Below are positions 1 to 8,645 of a stretch of 64,000 nucleotides of DNA, piece after piece (positions within the stretch are counted from its first letter, which is position 1; each line of letters starts with the position of its first letter). The notes beneath the pieces are model-generated. The model was not told the DNA's origin. It saw only the letters and a list, made by a program, of their open reading frames with translations, and made no database searches. Made by a program: the position numbers and the translations under genes. Source of the DNA: Bryobacter aggregatus MPL3 (GTDB taxonomy: Bacteria > Acidobacteriota > Terriglobia > Bryobacterales > Bryobacteraceae); contig NZ_JNIF01000003.1 of the NCBI RefSeq assembly GCF_000702445.1, positions 3,720,001 through 3,784,000 of the forward strand. The letters run 5' to 3'.

Positions 1-94
1 ACTGATGAAACAGCAAGGGGCCGTGCTTCGCCTGCAGCCGCTCGATCCATTCGAGGGCCGCAGGCGAAGCCAGTACTTGCGCAGGCACGGCCAT
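1..94 (-). CDS. DUF779 domain protein, 5' part (runs off the left edge)
   Basis: Only the first 31 codons lie in the window. They read MAVPAQVL and continue to a HGPLLFHQ stretch, which matches the start of the DUF779 family, where a conserved HGPL-FHQ segment precedes a cysteine-rich motif. The gene begins 5 bases after the stop of the aldehyde dehydrogenase on the same strand, so the two are almost certainly co-transcribed. DUF779 genes are a common companion of ExaC/AldB-type aldehyde dehydrogenases, which supports the call. The biochemical role of DUF779 is not established. The truncation is caused by the window edge, not by mutation. Confidence 0.7.
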   Translation of the reverse strand, partial: MAVPAQVLASPAALEWIERLQAKHGPLLFHQ

Positions 95-99
95 ACGCT

Positions 100-1617
100 T
101 TAAAAGAACCCCAGCTTGTTCGGGCTGTAGCTCACCAGTTGATTCTTCGTCTGCTGGTAATGGCTCAGCATCATGAGATGATTCTCGCGGCCAATGCCCG
201 ATTGCTTATAGCCTCCAAACGCCGCATGAGCTGGATACAGGTGATAGCAATTGGTCCAAACACGGCCGGCCTGGATCTCGCGGCCGAACTGATAGGCTCG
301 ATTCAAATCGCGGGTCCAAAGGCCCGCGCCCAAGCCATATAAGGTGTCGTTCGCCAGCGCGAGTGCCTCTTCCTCGTCGCGGAAGGTGGTCACGCTCACC
401 ACAGGTCCAAAGATCTCTTCCTGGAACACGCGCATCTTGTTATGGCCTTTGAAGATGGTCGGTTCGACATAATACCCGCCAGCCAACTCTCCTTCGAGCA
501 CCTTCCGATGCCCCCCGGTCAGCACTTCCACGCCCTCTTTCTGTCCGATGTCGAAGTAAGACAGAATCTTCTCGAGCTGTTCGCTTGAAGCTTGTGCGCC
601 AATCATCGTCTTCGAGTCCAACGGGTTCCCTTGCACGATCGCCTTCACTCGTGGCAAGGCCCGTTCCATAAAGCGCTCATAGATCGATTCCTGAATCAAC
701 GCCCGCGAAGGACAGGTGCAAACCTCACCCTGATTCAGCGCGAACATGACAAAGCCCTCGATGGCCTTATCGAGGTACGCATCGTCCTTGGCCATGACAT
801 CTTCAAAGAACAGATTCGGACTCTTGCCGCCCAATTCCAGCGTCACCGGAATCAGATTCTGCGAGGCATACTGCATGATCAGGCGACCCGTTGTCGTCTC
901 GCCCGTAAACGCAATTTTCGCGATCCGGCTGCTCGACGCCAGCGGTTTGCCTGCCTCCAGCCCAAAGCCATTCACGACATTCAAAACTCCCGGCGGCAAC
1001 AGATCGCCAATGAGCTCCAGCAGAATGAGAATGGAAAGCGGTGTCTGCTCCGCGGGCTTTAGCACAACGCAATTGCCGGCCGCGAGTGCTGGCGCCAGCT
1101 TCCAAACAGCCATTAGGATCGGAAAATTCCAGGGAATAATCTGCCCCACCACTCCCAGCGGCTCATGATAGTGATACGCAACGGTCGTTTCATCAATCTG
1201 TGAGATTCCGCCCTCTTGAGCGCGAATTGCACCGGCGAAATAGCGGAAATGATCGATCGCCAACGGAAGATCGGCGGCCATTGTTTCGCGAATCGGCTTG
1301 CCGTTGTCCCAGGTTTCCACGGTCGCCAGATACTCGAGGTTCTGTTCCATGCGATCGGCAATCTGATTCAGGATTCGGGCACGCTCGGCTACGGAGGTCT
1401 TCCCCCAACTCCGCCGTGCCGCATGGGCCGCATCGAGTGCGGCGTCGATATCTGCTGCATTCGAGCGGGGCACTTCACAAAGTACCTTGCCGGTCACCGG
1501 CGTTACATTCTCAAAATAGGCCTGAGACAAAGGGGCCACCCACTTTCCCCCAACGTAATTCTCATAACGTCGCTTTAGGTTCAGTGGGTGGCCCCCCAGT
1601 GCAGTTTCGTGGCTCAT
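100..1617 (-). CDS. NAD-dependent aldehyde dehydrogenase, AldB/ExaC type
   Basis: A 505-residue protein of normal length for the aldehyde dehydrogenase superfamily, predicted to oxidise acetaldehyde or another short aldehyde to the acid in the cytoplasm. The cofactor-binding segment PWNFP, the general-base glutamate in LELGGKSPN and the catalytic cysteine in [11 protein letters not shown] are all present. The [11 protein letters not shown] form is typical of the AldB/ExaC (acetaldehyde dehydrogenase) branch. The DUF779 gene follows 5 bases downstream, as is usual for this branch. The exact substrate cannot be told from sequence. Confidence 0.92.
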   Translation of the reverse strand: MSHETALGGHPLNLKRRYENYVGGKWVAPLSQAYFENVTPVTGKVLCEVPRSNAADIDAALDAAHAARRSWGKTSVAERARILNQIADRMEQNLEYLATVETWDNGKPIRETMAADLPLAIDHFRYFAGAIRAQEGGISQIDETTVAYHYHEPLGVVGQIIPWNFPILMAVWKLAPALAAGNCVVLKPAEQTPLSILILLELIGDLLPPGVLNVVNGFGLEAGKPLASSSRIAKIAFTGETTTGRLIMQYASQNLIPVTLELGGKSPNLFFEDVMAKDDAYLDKAIEGFVMFALNQGEVCTCPSRALIQESIYERFMERALPRVKAIVQGNPLDSKTMIGAQASSEQLEKILSYFDIGQKEGVEVLTGGHRKVLEGELAGGYYVEPTIFKGHNKMRVFQEEIFGPVVSVTTFRDEEEALALANDTLYGLGAGLWTRDLNRAYQFGREIQAGRVWTNCYHLYPAHAAFGGYKQSGIGRENHLMMLSHYQQTKNQLVSYSPNKLGFF

Positions 1618-1712
1618 TGGTGTCTCGCTCCGTGGCTTAGAGATCTCGCGGAGCGCAGCAAAGCAGCTCCGTCGCCATGAGTATATCGGGCTTTCCCGAA
1701 GCGAGAGAAGCG

Positions 1713-2924
1713 TTACTTCTTCGGCACCAGCTTCATCAGCTTACCCTTACCACTGTCGGTGACAAGGTACAACGCTCCATCGGGTCCTTGGGCCACATCA
1801 CGGATGCGTTCCTTCAGGTCGGCGATCAGCCGTTCTTCGCCCACTACGCGGTCTCCATCCAGCGTCAAGCGAGCAATATGAGTGCTTCCCATCCCACCGA
1901 TGAACAGGCTGTTCTTCCAGGCCGGAAATAGCGAGCCCGTATAGAAGGTCATGCCACCCGGAGCAATCACCGGATCCCAATAGTAAACCGGCTGCTCCAT
2001 TCCGGCATGTTGAGTAATGCCACCGGTGATCGTGCCGCCTTGATACTCGATGCCATAAGCGATCGTCGGCCAGCCATAATCCTTCCCCTTGCGCGGCACA
2101 TTCAACTCATCGCCGCCACGCGTACCATGCTCGATGGTCCAAAGCTCACCGGTCGCGGGGTTCAGCGTCGCACCCTGAATGTTGCGGTGGCCATAGGACC
2201 AGATCTCTGGCTTGACTCCAGCTTTCCCCACAAAGGGGTTGTCTTTCGGAATCGAGCCATCCGCGTTGATCCGAACCACCTTACCCAGTAGTCCATCAAG
2301 GCGCTGCGCTTGCATACGGCCTTCCGTGATCGAGCGGTCCCCTGTGGTGACAAACAATGTGCCATCGCGGCCAAACACCAGGCGGCTGCCAAAATGCAAG
2401 GTCGACTTCAGGGAAGGGGACTGATGAAAGATCACCTGCACCTGTTCGACGCGCGGTTCTTTGTCGAGAATGAACTTGCCGCGGGCAACGGCTGTATTGT
2501 TAGTCCCATCGGGTTGCAACTCGGAATAGCTCCAATACAGCAGTTGATTGGAGGAGAACTTCGGATCGAGAGCCAAGCCGAGCAGACCGCCCTGGCCGCG
2601 GGCATCGACGGCAGGCAATCCCGCGACGGGTGCGGAGAGCGTTCCATCCGGTGAGACCACGCGTAAGCGTCCCGGCCGTTCGCTCACGAGAATTTGACCT
2701 TTGGGGAGAAAGGCAATTCCCCACGGCGCCACCAAACCTTCGGCCACGGTGACCAGGTCAAACGCGACATTCAGCTTTTGTTCGGGCGCGCGAGTTTGTC
2801 CGGCGAAGGCCGGTTTCTGCGTGACGCCATTGGGAGGCCGATTCTCAACGCTGGGCGCTTGCGCAAACAACGAACAAGCCGCCAATCCCGAAACCAGCAG
2901 CGGTCGCTTCATAAAAAAGTCCAT
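1713..2924 (-). CDS. Secreted PQQ-type glucose/sorbosone dehydrogenase
   Basis: A 403-residue exported protein with a short N-terminal signal peptide ([18 protein letters not shown] beginning at Met5). The rest is one beta-propeller of the GSDH family. Family hallmarks seen are [10 protein letters not shown] near residue 65, the LLGLALDP repeat, the YGHRNIQGA segment and [11 protein letters not shown]. It is expected to oxidise sugars or aldose-like compounds with PQQ in the periplasm, as YliI/Asd-type enzymes do; the substrate is unknown. The start could be Met1 or Met5 (2912). An IS element has inserted about 45 bases upstream, which may have separated the gene from its native promoter. Confidence 0.85.
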   Translation of the reverse strand: MDFFMKRPLLVSGLAACSLFAQAPSVENRPPNGVTQKPAFAGQTRAPEQKLNVAFDLVTVAEGLVAPWGIAFLPKGQILVSERPGRLRVVSPDGTLSAPVAGLPAVDARGQGGLLGLALDPKFSSNQLLYWSYSELQPDGTNNTAVARGKFILDKEPRVEQVQVIFHQSPSLKSTLHFGSRLVFGRDGTLFVTTGDRSITEGRMQAQRLDGLLGKVVRINADGSIPKDNPFVGKAGVKPEIWSYGHRNIQGATLNPATGELWTIEHGTRGGDELNVPRKGKDYGWPTIAYGIEYQGGTITGGITQHAGMEQPVYYWDPVIAPGGMTFYTGSLFPAWKNSLFIGGMGSTHIARLTLDGDRVVGEERLIADLKERIRDVAQGPDGALYLVTDSGKGKLMKLVPKK

Positions 2925-2968
2925 CTCTCTAAAATAAACCCAGCGGTACTATTGAGTCTCGCGGAATA

Positions 2969-4029
2969 TAGCGGATTCAGAAGCATAGAGAAGACTGCTT
3001 CCAGCAAGCAACGAGTAGATGCTTTCTTCGGCGCATGCGCTTGAGTTTAGTTCTGGCCATTTCACCGAGTTGCCAGAGATCTTTGGCGCAGATATTCGGG
3101 AGTTCGTGCTGCTTGAGATGAGCCCAGATATATTCGACGGGATTCAGTTCGGGAGCGTAAGCTGGAAGCCGAAGAGTCTGGATGCGGCCATCACAACTTG
3201 CGATGAAATCCTGAACGAACTTGCTGCGATGAGCAGCCAGTCCGTCCCATACGATCAGGATCTTGCCTGGGATGACCCGAAGTAGTTTTCCGAGGAAGAT
3301 CACAATGTGCGGACTCTTGATCGTTTCGCTGAACATTTCAAAGTGAAGATTCCAGCGGCTCAGTCCTGCGATGAGCGAGAGGTTCTTCCAGTTGAAGTGA
3401 TGGAACAGAATAGGTGTCTGGCCGCGCGGAGCCCAGGTGCGGCATCGATGAGGCTTCTGCGTTAGTCCGCTTTCGTCAATGAAGACAATGGTGCGGCCTT
3501 CTTCCTGGGCTTTTTTTTAGCGTTGGGCCAAGTCACCTGTTTCCACTCGCGAATGGCCTTCTCATCGCGTTCGAGCGCACGTCCCACTGGCCGTTGAGGA
3601 CTCCAGCCCAAGGCGCGCAGAATGCGCCAGACGTGGCCCGGATGGTAGCGAATCTGAAATTCCTGCTCGATCAAATCGGCTACCCGCTGGCAGGTCCACA
3701 ACGGCGTTTCATAGCCGAGTTTTTCCGGCCCCGCCAGCAACTTGTTCGTCAGAAGCTTTGCCTGTTTGTCCGCCAGCAAAGGCTTCCGGCCAGCGCGTCC
3801 AGCCTGCTCGAGAGCCTTCCTGCCACCTTCGCTATATTCCTTGCGCCAGCGGCTCACCGTCTGGTTGGCGACCATTAACTCATGGCCGATCTGACTGTTG
3901 TTGAAACCCTCTCGCATCAATGCCAGTGCTCTCATCCTCCGCACTTCCAAGGCATCGAAATCGCGAGCCACTCCACGCGGGTTTCCCATAGACAGATTAG
4001 AACCCGACAGAAGTCAATGTGTTCCGCTA
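2969..4029 (-). mobile_element. IS630-family insertion sequence, apparently complete
   Basis: A 1,061-base element. Both ends carry the terminal inverted sequence TAGCGGA pointing inwards (2969-2975 and 4023-4029), and a TA dinucleotide flanks each side (2967-2968 and 4030-4031). TA target duplication is the known habit of IS630/Tc1-mariner elements. Beyond the outer 7 bases the two ends diverge, so longer imperfect repeats are not obvious. The element contains one transposase read in two frames. It lies between the PQQ-type dehydrogenase and a decayed gene. Confidence 0.8.
2977..3989 (-). CDS. IS630-family transposase, two frames joined by a -1 shift at an A8 run
   Basis: The first frame (3989 to 3462) encodes an N-terminal helix-turn-helix and winged-helix DNA-binding region of about 165 residues. 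The second frame (to 2977) encodes the DDE catalytic domain with FIDESG, VWDGLAAH and LPAYAPELNPVEYIW, which supply the Asp, Asp and Glu of the active site. The frames meet at a run of eight A residues on the coding strand (about 3512-3519); slipping back one base joins them into about 337 residues with no stop, the normal IS630 length. Because both halves are intact, this looks like programmed frameshifting or transcript slippage rather than decay. The stop codon lies inside the left terminal repeat region. Confidence 0.85.
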
Positions 4030-4054
4030 TATTATGTGATTATCAATAGAAGCA

Positions 4055-4338
4055 ACGCATGAGTTTGACCGCATGGATGAAGATCTGAACTCTCAATGCG
4101 ATGTCCATGAAGATCGCCTGGCCTGATTTTCATTAACAGGTATGGCCTGCTAGTCCATGAGGGTGGATCGTCGACAATCGCAATTGATTTCTGTCCGGGG
4201 TGTGGAGCAAAATTACCGGAAGCGCCATCAGGTTGGACCAGTTTGGCCATTGATCGGCACTCAAGGTTTCGCTTTACGCAGCCGAGTTGCGACCAAGCCC
4301 ATACTCGGCGATCACCTGAATCTTGCTGTCGACTCTAG
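4055..4338 (+). pseudogene. Remnant of a small zinc-finger protein (DUF6980-like), frameshifted
   Basis: Two frames together resemble a short bacterial family (which I recall as DUF6980) that has a CxxH..CPD front half and an HDGGSS...FCPWCG.KLPE back half. The first frame gives CDVHEDRLA ending at TGA (4124-4126). After a -1 shift the sequence continues as LIFINRYGLLVHEGGSST and then FCPGCGAKLPE, with a stop at 4336-4338. The second cysteine pair is intact but no single frame covers the gene, and the N-terminus is missing. The adjacent IS630 element (ending at 4029) may have removed it. The family name is from memory and should be treated as tentative. Confidence 0.45.
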
Positions 4339-4697
4339 CACTGCAAAACTCCGATCGATGTTTCTGGTTTGACCCACCGCGAGTTGGACTTCGCTTCGAA
4401 TGGTCCGAGACCTGTCTCTGGATAGTGAATTTCAACAACGGCAGTGGAGACGGCTAAGCCGTTTGGGTTGGTCGCTTTGTGCAAATAGACTGTATTACAT
4501 CGGGACCAGCCTGTCTAGAAATATTACAAATTGGTTTCAAGGCGCAGAAGCCAGGAGAAAAAAGAGAGGCGGGTGGCGCAGACCTTCGCCTGTGCTACCC
4601 GCCTTTGCCTCTTTCCACGTTTCTGTCGGCTTTCTTCAGCCGAAGACCACCATTTTTGCCAGACCTGCGATTGGATTCCGCCGGTCTGAATTACTCT
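4339..4697. other. Non-coding stretch with no recognisable gene
   Basis: About 360 bases between the decayed zinc-finger gene and the end of the DUF1080 gene. Short open frames here have no recognisable motif and no convincing ribosome-binding site. The only structured feature is the terminator hairpin at 4556-4605. Together with the neighbouring IS and pseudogene this looks like a decaying insertion site. Confidence 0.5.
4556..4605 (-). terminator. Rho-independent terminator of the DUF1080 gene
   Basis: Read on the minus strand, a strong GC-rich hairpin has arms GGCGGGTAGCACAG and CTGCGCCACCCGCC (nearly perfect, 14 bases each, around a GCGAAGGT loop). It is followed directly by TCTCTTTTTTCTCC. 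It lies about 90 bases downstream of the DUF1080 stop, the right orientation and distance for transcript termination. Confidence 0.75.
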
Positions 4698-5321
4698 CTA
4701 CTCTTTTACACTGACCTCTTTGAAGTACACCTGCGACTTGGCATCGTGATTCTGTAACCCGATATACCCAACATCCGGGCGGGGGCCACGCACAGGTTCA
4801 TACCAAGCCTTCCGCTCTGGCACTGCCTGGCCTTCCACAAACTCATTGACCTTCTTGCCGTTCAGGAAGACGACGGTCTTTTTCCCTTGGAGTTGGATCT
4901 CCATCGTGTTCCATTCGCCAGCTGGATTTTGTTTCCAGTCTCCACCGGCCTTGGACAGCGAATAGATGGCGCCGGTGCGATGCCACTCATCGCCCCCGGA
5001 GTCGATCTGCACTTCGTAGCCGTTATGGACGCCGTACCAGGGATCGCGAGGCTTCTCTGGCAGGCGGATGAACACTCCGGAATTGCTGCGTTCCCCTGTC
5101 GTCTTGAAAACAACCTTGAGTGTCGTATTCGCAAACGGTTTGCCAGTGTAATAGAGCAGGCCCATTCCCCCATTGGTCTTGAGCATGCCGTCCTCTACGG
5201 TAAACTCACCAGGCCCTGTCATCTGCCAGCCGGAAGTATCCTTGCCATTGAAAAGCTGTTTCCAGGAGGCTCCCGGCAAACTCGTCACCGCCAGTAGGGT
5301 GATCCAAACAAACTTGCGCAT
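4698..5321 (-). CDS. Secreted DUF1080 (3-keto-disaccharide hydrolase-like) protein
   Basis: A 207-residue exported protein: signal peptide MRKFVWITLLAVTSLPGAS, then a concanavalin-like DUF1080 domain starting at WKQLFNGKDTSGW. The family signatures LFNGKDTSGW, NSGVFIRLPE, YEVQIDSGG, PAGEWNTMEI and YIGLQNHD are all present. DUF1080 proteins act on disaccharide glycosides or bind glycans outside the cell; the substrate here is unknown. An upstream in-frame ATG at 5396 exists, but only the start at 5321 gives a proper signal peptide, so I use it. The gene follows recJ and ends at a clear terminator. Confidence 0.85.
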   Translation of the reverse strand: MRKFVWITLLAVTSLPGASWKQLFNGKDTSGWQMTGPGEFTVEDGMLKTNGGMGLLYYTGKPFANTTLKVVFKTTGERSNSGVFIRLPEKPRDPWYGVHNGYEVQIDSGGDEWHRTGAIYSLSKAGGDWKQNPAGEWNTMEIQLQGKKTVVFLNGKKVNEFVEGQAVPERKAWYEPVRGPRPDVGYIGLQNHDAKSQVYFKEVSVKE

Positions 5322-5396
5322 GCCCACTACTTTATCAACCAGGTTCCGTGTAGCAGCGAAGCTGGATCTCCAAAACGAACCCAATCTTCCGGACAC

Positions 5397-7127
5397 TCAC
5401 TGCGCCGGGCGAAGATCCTTCAAAATGGCAGACCATCCATCGAAGCTGTCATGTTCCAACTGGAAGGCTGCATCGAGCTTGGCTCCCGGCTGCACCTGTT
5501 TCCACGCGTCTGGCACATTCCACCCCTTGAGCTTCAAACTCCGTCCTCCTTGGCGAACGGTCAACTTGATGTGCTTCTCCTTCATCAACTGGGGCGGGGA
5601 AGCGGCTTCTACTCCCAGAAGCGCAAATACCGGCGGTTGGTTGCGATACCCGAAGGGCGCCATCTTCTGCACTTCTTCATACAGCCGGACATCGACCTCC
5701 GGCACCGTGACGACCTCATCGATTTCGATCACCGGACGTCGTTTCTCATCGTCGAGCTTGGCATTTGCATAAGCCGAAAAGGCCTCGATGAAGTCCGGCA
5801 CCCGCGAGCGCAGCAACGAAACTCCCGCTGCTTGCTCATGTCCCCCGAATTGGGTAAATAAGTCCTTCATCGATTCGAGTGCGTCCAGCAAATGAAAGCC
5901 GAGAATCGAACGTCCGGAACCTTTCACGATGACTTCGCCATCTTTTTCTTGTTGAGTCAGGACGAAAGTTGGCTTCCGATGCAGTTCCGCCACCCTGCCG
6001 GCGACAATGCCAGCAACACCCAGATGCCAATCTTCGCCGAACAACACGAGACCGAGCCGACCCGTCCAAGCCGGGTCTCCGTCCACGTCCGAAAAGATTT
6101 TCTCTTTCATCGCCGCTTCGGTCAGTTGCCGCTCGCGATTCAGCTCATCGAGATTCGTTGCAATCCGGCGTGCTGTGGCTTCGTCGCGCGTAAAGAACAA
6201 ATCGAGCACTTCGGATGCACTCGCCATCCGGCCCGCTGCATTGATCCGGGGGCCAATCTGGAATCCCACCTGCCGTGCTGTCGGCGCCACGCCTTCCGGA
6301 ATTCCAGAGACATCGAGCAGTGCCCGTAACCCCGGACTCTTCACATCGGCTAAGCCGAGGAGCCCGAGCTTCACAATCGCCCGGTTCTCCCCTTCGAGCG
6401 GCACGATGTCGGCCACGGTGGCTACCGCAGCGATCTTCATTAACGACTCGATCAAGCGCTCGCGCTTCCTCACGGGCATTGCCGAGGCTTCGAGTAAGCC
6501 TTGCGCCAGCTTGAAGGCGACTCCTGCGCCGCAAAGGTGTTTGTTGGGGTAGCGGCACTCCGGCTGATTGGGATTCAGGACCGCAATCGCCGGTGGAATC
6601 TCAGTTTCCGGGAGATGGTGGTCGGTCACGATCACATCCACGCCAATCTCATTGGCAACCGAGACCACTTCTCCAGCCCGAATCCCGGTATCGACGCTGA
6701 TAATGAGCCCAACTCCATCCGCGCCCGCCTGGCGGATGCGATCCTCCTTCATTCCATAGCCATCGAGGATGCGATGGGGCACAAAGGCCTCTACGACGCC
6801 ACCCAGCAGGTCGAGCACCGTTTTCAGAATGACAATTGCGCTGGTGCCATCGACGTCGTAATCGCCATAGAGTAGAATCTTCTCGCGCCGGGCCAGTGCC
6901 GTTTCAATGCGTGCTACGGCTTCCGCCATGCCACGCAACTGCGCAGTCGGATGCAGATGGTGCACATGGGGATCCAAATAAGCGCCTGCACTGTCGAGAT
7001 CGACAAACCCACGCCGCACCAGAACCCGGGCAATGGCCGGACTCAACTGATACTGAGCACAGATCGAGTCGGCGATGAGGTCCAGACTCTGTTCGCGCTT
7101 TGCCACGAACCAGCGCGGACTAAGCAA
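5397..7127 (-). CDS. recJ: Single-stranded-DNA-specific exonuclease RecJ
   Basis: A 576-residue member of the DHH phosphoesterase family, the normal RecJ length. It degrades single-stranded DNA 5' to 3' in recombination and mismatch repair. Motifs in order: YGDYDVDGTSA (about residue 95), VDTGI, VTDHHLPE (the DHH motif, about 170), GAGVAFKLAQ, GPRINAAGRM (about 290), the DHHA1 signature GSGRSILGFHLLDAL and GGHEQAAGV (about 430), and a C-terminal OB-type region with APFGYRNQPPVF. All metal-binding motifs appear intact. The DUF1080 gene follows 75 bases downstream on the same strand. Confidence 0.95.
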   Translation of the reverse strand: MLSPRWFVAKREQSLDLIADSICAQYQLSPAIARVLVRRGFVDLDSAGAYLDPHVHHLHPTAQLRGMAEAVARIETALARREKILLYGDYDVDGTSAIVILKTVLDLLGGVVEAFVPHRILDGYGMKEDRIRQAGADGVGLIISVDTGIRAGEVVSVANEIGVDVIVTDHHLPETEIPPAIAVLNPNQPECRYPNKHLCGAGVAFKLAQGLLEASAMPVRKRERLIESLMKIAAVATVADIVPLEGENRAIVKLGLLGLADVKSPGLRALLDVSGIPEGVAPTARQVGFQIGPRINAAGRMASASEVLDLFFTRDEATARRIATNLDELNRERQLTEAAMKEKIFSDVDGDPAWTGRLGLVLFGEDWHLGVAGIVAGRVAELHRKPTFVLTQQEKDGEVIVKGSGRSILGFHLLDALESMKDLFTQFGGHEQAAGVSLLRSRVPDFIEAFSAYANAKLDDEKRRPVIEIDEVVTVPEVDVRLYEEVQKMAPFGYRNQPPVFALLGVEAASPPQLMKEKHIKLTVRQGGRSLKLKGWNVPDAWKQVQPGAKLDAAFQLEHDSFDGWSAILKDLRPAQ

Positions 7128-7144
7128 TGCGATTCGCCTGGAAT

Positions 7145-7675
7145 TTAATTATTCGAATAGAAGTTGCCCATCGGAGGGTCTTTATCATCATCGTCATCAA
7201 TTTCATCTAGATCGTCGCCATAAGTGATGCCAGCCATCTGCAGGTCTTCAATGAGACTGAGGAACTCTTGATACCAGGGGGCTTCTAACTCATACCAATA
7301 GAAGAGACCTTCACTGGTGAACCCCAGGCCAAGCCGGCTGGTGAATCCAACATAGGATCGCATCTCGGCCACGCGCCGCGAGTAGTCCCGAAACTCTTCC
7401 GGCTCAAAGTTTGCTGCTTCGAGCGAAACTTCCGCATCCGCCATTTCTTCGGGTGTCAGTTCCTGATCGAAGTACAGCATCATCTTAGTTCCGTTTGTCT
7501 TGGCGGCAACGACGAACTTGGTGTAATCCGGAAACTGTTCTGTATCCCACCACACCGTCCGGTCACTGGGCCACATGTCCGGTTCAACATGGTAGAGCGC
7601 TAAACCCTCCTTTTGGACATAGGTCTGGATCTCGTCCTTCAGGATTTGAGGATTGGGTCTCGATGCTTGCGCCAT
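7145..7675 (-). CDS. Acidic hypothetical protein overlapping the O-antigen ligase gene
   Basis: A soluble protein of 176 residues with no signal peptide and no family I recognise. It is acidic and ends in a run of aspartates (DDLDEIDDDDDKDPP), with a WYELEAPWYQEFLSLI helix-rich part before it. The start at 7675 (MAQASRPNPQILKDE) is the first ATG giving a compositionally sensible N-terminus; the reading frame is open for another 136 codons upstream, but that part is a shadow of the ligase gene. This start overlaps the ligase gene by 92 bases, which is large; Met34 (7576) would remove the overlap. recJ follows 17 bases downstream. Confidence 0.6.
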   Translation of the reverse strand: MAQASRPNPQILKDEIQTYVQKEGLALYHVEPDMWPSDRTVWWDTEQFPDYTKFVVAAKTNGTKMMLYFDQELTPEEMADAEVSLEAANFEPEEFRDYSRRVAEMRSYVGFTSRLGLGFTSEGLFYWYELEAPWYQEFLSLIEDLQMAGITYGDDLDEIDDDDDKDPPMGNFYSNN

Positions 7676-8645
7676 GTTCGTCGATGCTCCCGGCAAGTGC
7701 TGCGGCGAAGACCAGAAAGCCCGGTAAGTGGAAGGGGAAATCCACCATCGCATGCAGCGCACCCATGAGAATACCCCAAGACGGATAGAAGTGGATGGAC
7801 TTTCGGAACCACCTTGCCAGTAGAGCTCCAAAAGCAAGTGGGGCGAGGATGCCAAACTCCGATGCCCATTCAAGCCAGTCCGAATGGGCCGCGTTGACGA
7901 ACTCGCCATTGTCGAAGCTGGCATAAGCAGGGTAAATTCTCGGAAATTCTCCCGGGCCCCAACCGGACCAAGGTTTTTCCGCCACCATCTGTAGGCCGGA
8001 CTTCCAGATTTCTCTACGATGATCGCCAGCGAAGGGATGTGCAATGCGATCACCGCCGGTTGTGAGCAGAAAGAAGCCGGCACATACAGCCACGGCTGGG
8101 ATAGCGAGTACTGCTCGTTTCTTTCCTCCCACCGCCAGCGTCAGCAGTGCCACTTCTGACAGCAGGATGGCCGCCCCGGCGCGTGAGCCACCGGCCAAGG
8201 CTGCGGCCAGGAGAACCGCGCCTGCCATCAGGTATCGCGATCCATGACTCCGCCGCCAGGCAAAAAGGAGGAGGGGTAAGGCCAACTCCACGAATACCGC
8301 ATAGTGATTCCGATTGGTGAAGGGGAAGAGACTGCGATTGCAAGCAAAGCTCAGTGCTCCCACCATTCCGACCATCGCGAAAAGAGTGGCCAGTTTCCGT
8401 AGCCGCATGCGGAAGCAAGAGAAGGCCAGGCAGGCAAGGGCCAGATCGAATCCCGCGATGCCAAGTGCGGCAATCGAGGCGAACGCAGCCGCGAGACTGA
8501 GGAGAAATTCTTCTTTTTCCGGCCTGGCCAAGGCCTGACAGGCGAGAAAGCCAAGACCGCGCACGGCAAACCAAATCATCTGGGTTTTGTCCGAAACGGA
8601 GACGAGCAGCAGGACCAAGACAGCCAACACCAGGAGTTGCTTCAT
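7584..8645 (-). CDS. O-antigen ligase / polymerase-like membrane protein (Wzy_C type)
   Basis: A 353-residue polytopic membrane protein with about nine to ten hydrophobic segments, beginning MKQLLVLAVLVLLLVSV. The large loop contains the Wzy/WaaL-type segments PFTNRNHYAVF (about residue 112) and AAHSDWLEWASEFGI (about 255), whose histidine is typical of the family. It probably polymerises or ligates surface polysaccharide at the inner membrane. The start at 8645 overlaps the stop of the TPR gene as ATGA, which indicates translational coupling; an open extension to 8912 is only the shadow of that gene. Only about 353 residues are present, somewhat short for the family, and the C-terminal tail overlaps the next gene. 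Confidence 0.8.
   Translation of the reverse strand: MKQLLVLAVLVLLLVSVSDKTQMIWFAVRGLGFLACQALARPEKEEFLLSLAAAFASIAALGIAGFDLALACLAFSCFRMRLRKLATLFAMVGMVGALSFACNRSLFPFTNRNHYAVFVELALPLLLFAWRRSHGSRYLMAGAVLLAAALAGGSRAGAAILLSEVALLTLAVGGKKRAVLAIPAVAVCAGFFLLTTGGDRIAHPFAGDHRREIWKSGLQMVAEKPWSGWGPGEFPRIYPAYASFDNGEFVNAAHSDWLEWASEFGILAPLAFGALLARWFRKSIHFYPSWGILMGALHAMVDFPFHLPGFLVFAAALAGSIDEHGASIETQSSNPEGRDPDLCPKGGFSALPC

Noticed and set aside
5322-5396. Longer start for the DUF1080 protein at 5396
   Set aside because: It adds 25 residues before a perfect signal peptide, so the start at 5321 is favoured.
7676-8083. N-terminal extension of 136 residues for the acidic protein at 7145-7675
   Set aside because: It is a frame-shifted shadow of the O-antigen ligase gene and shows no protein-like pattern.
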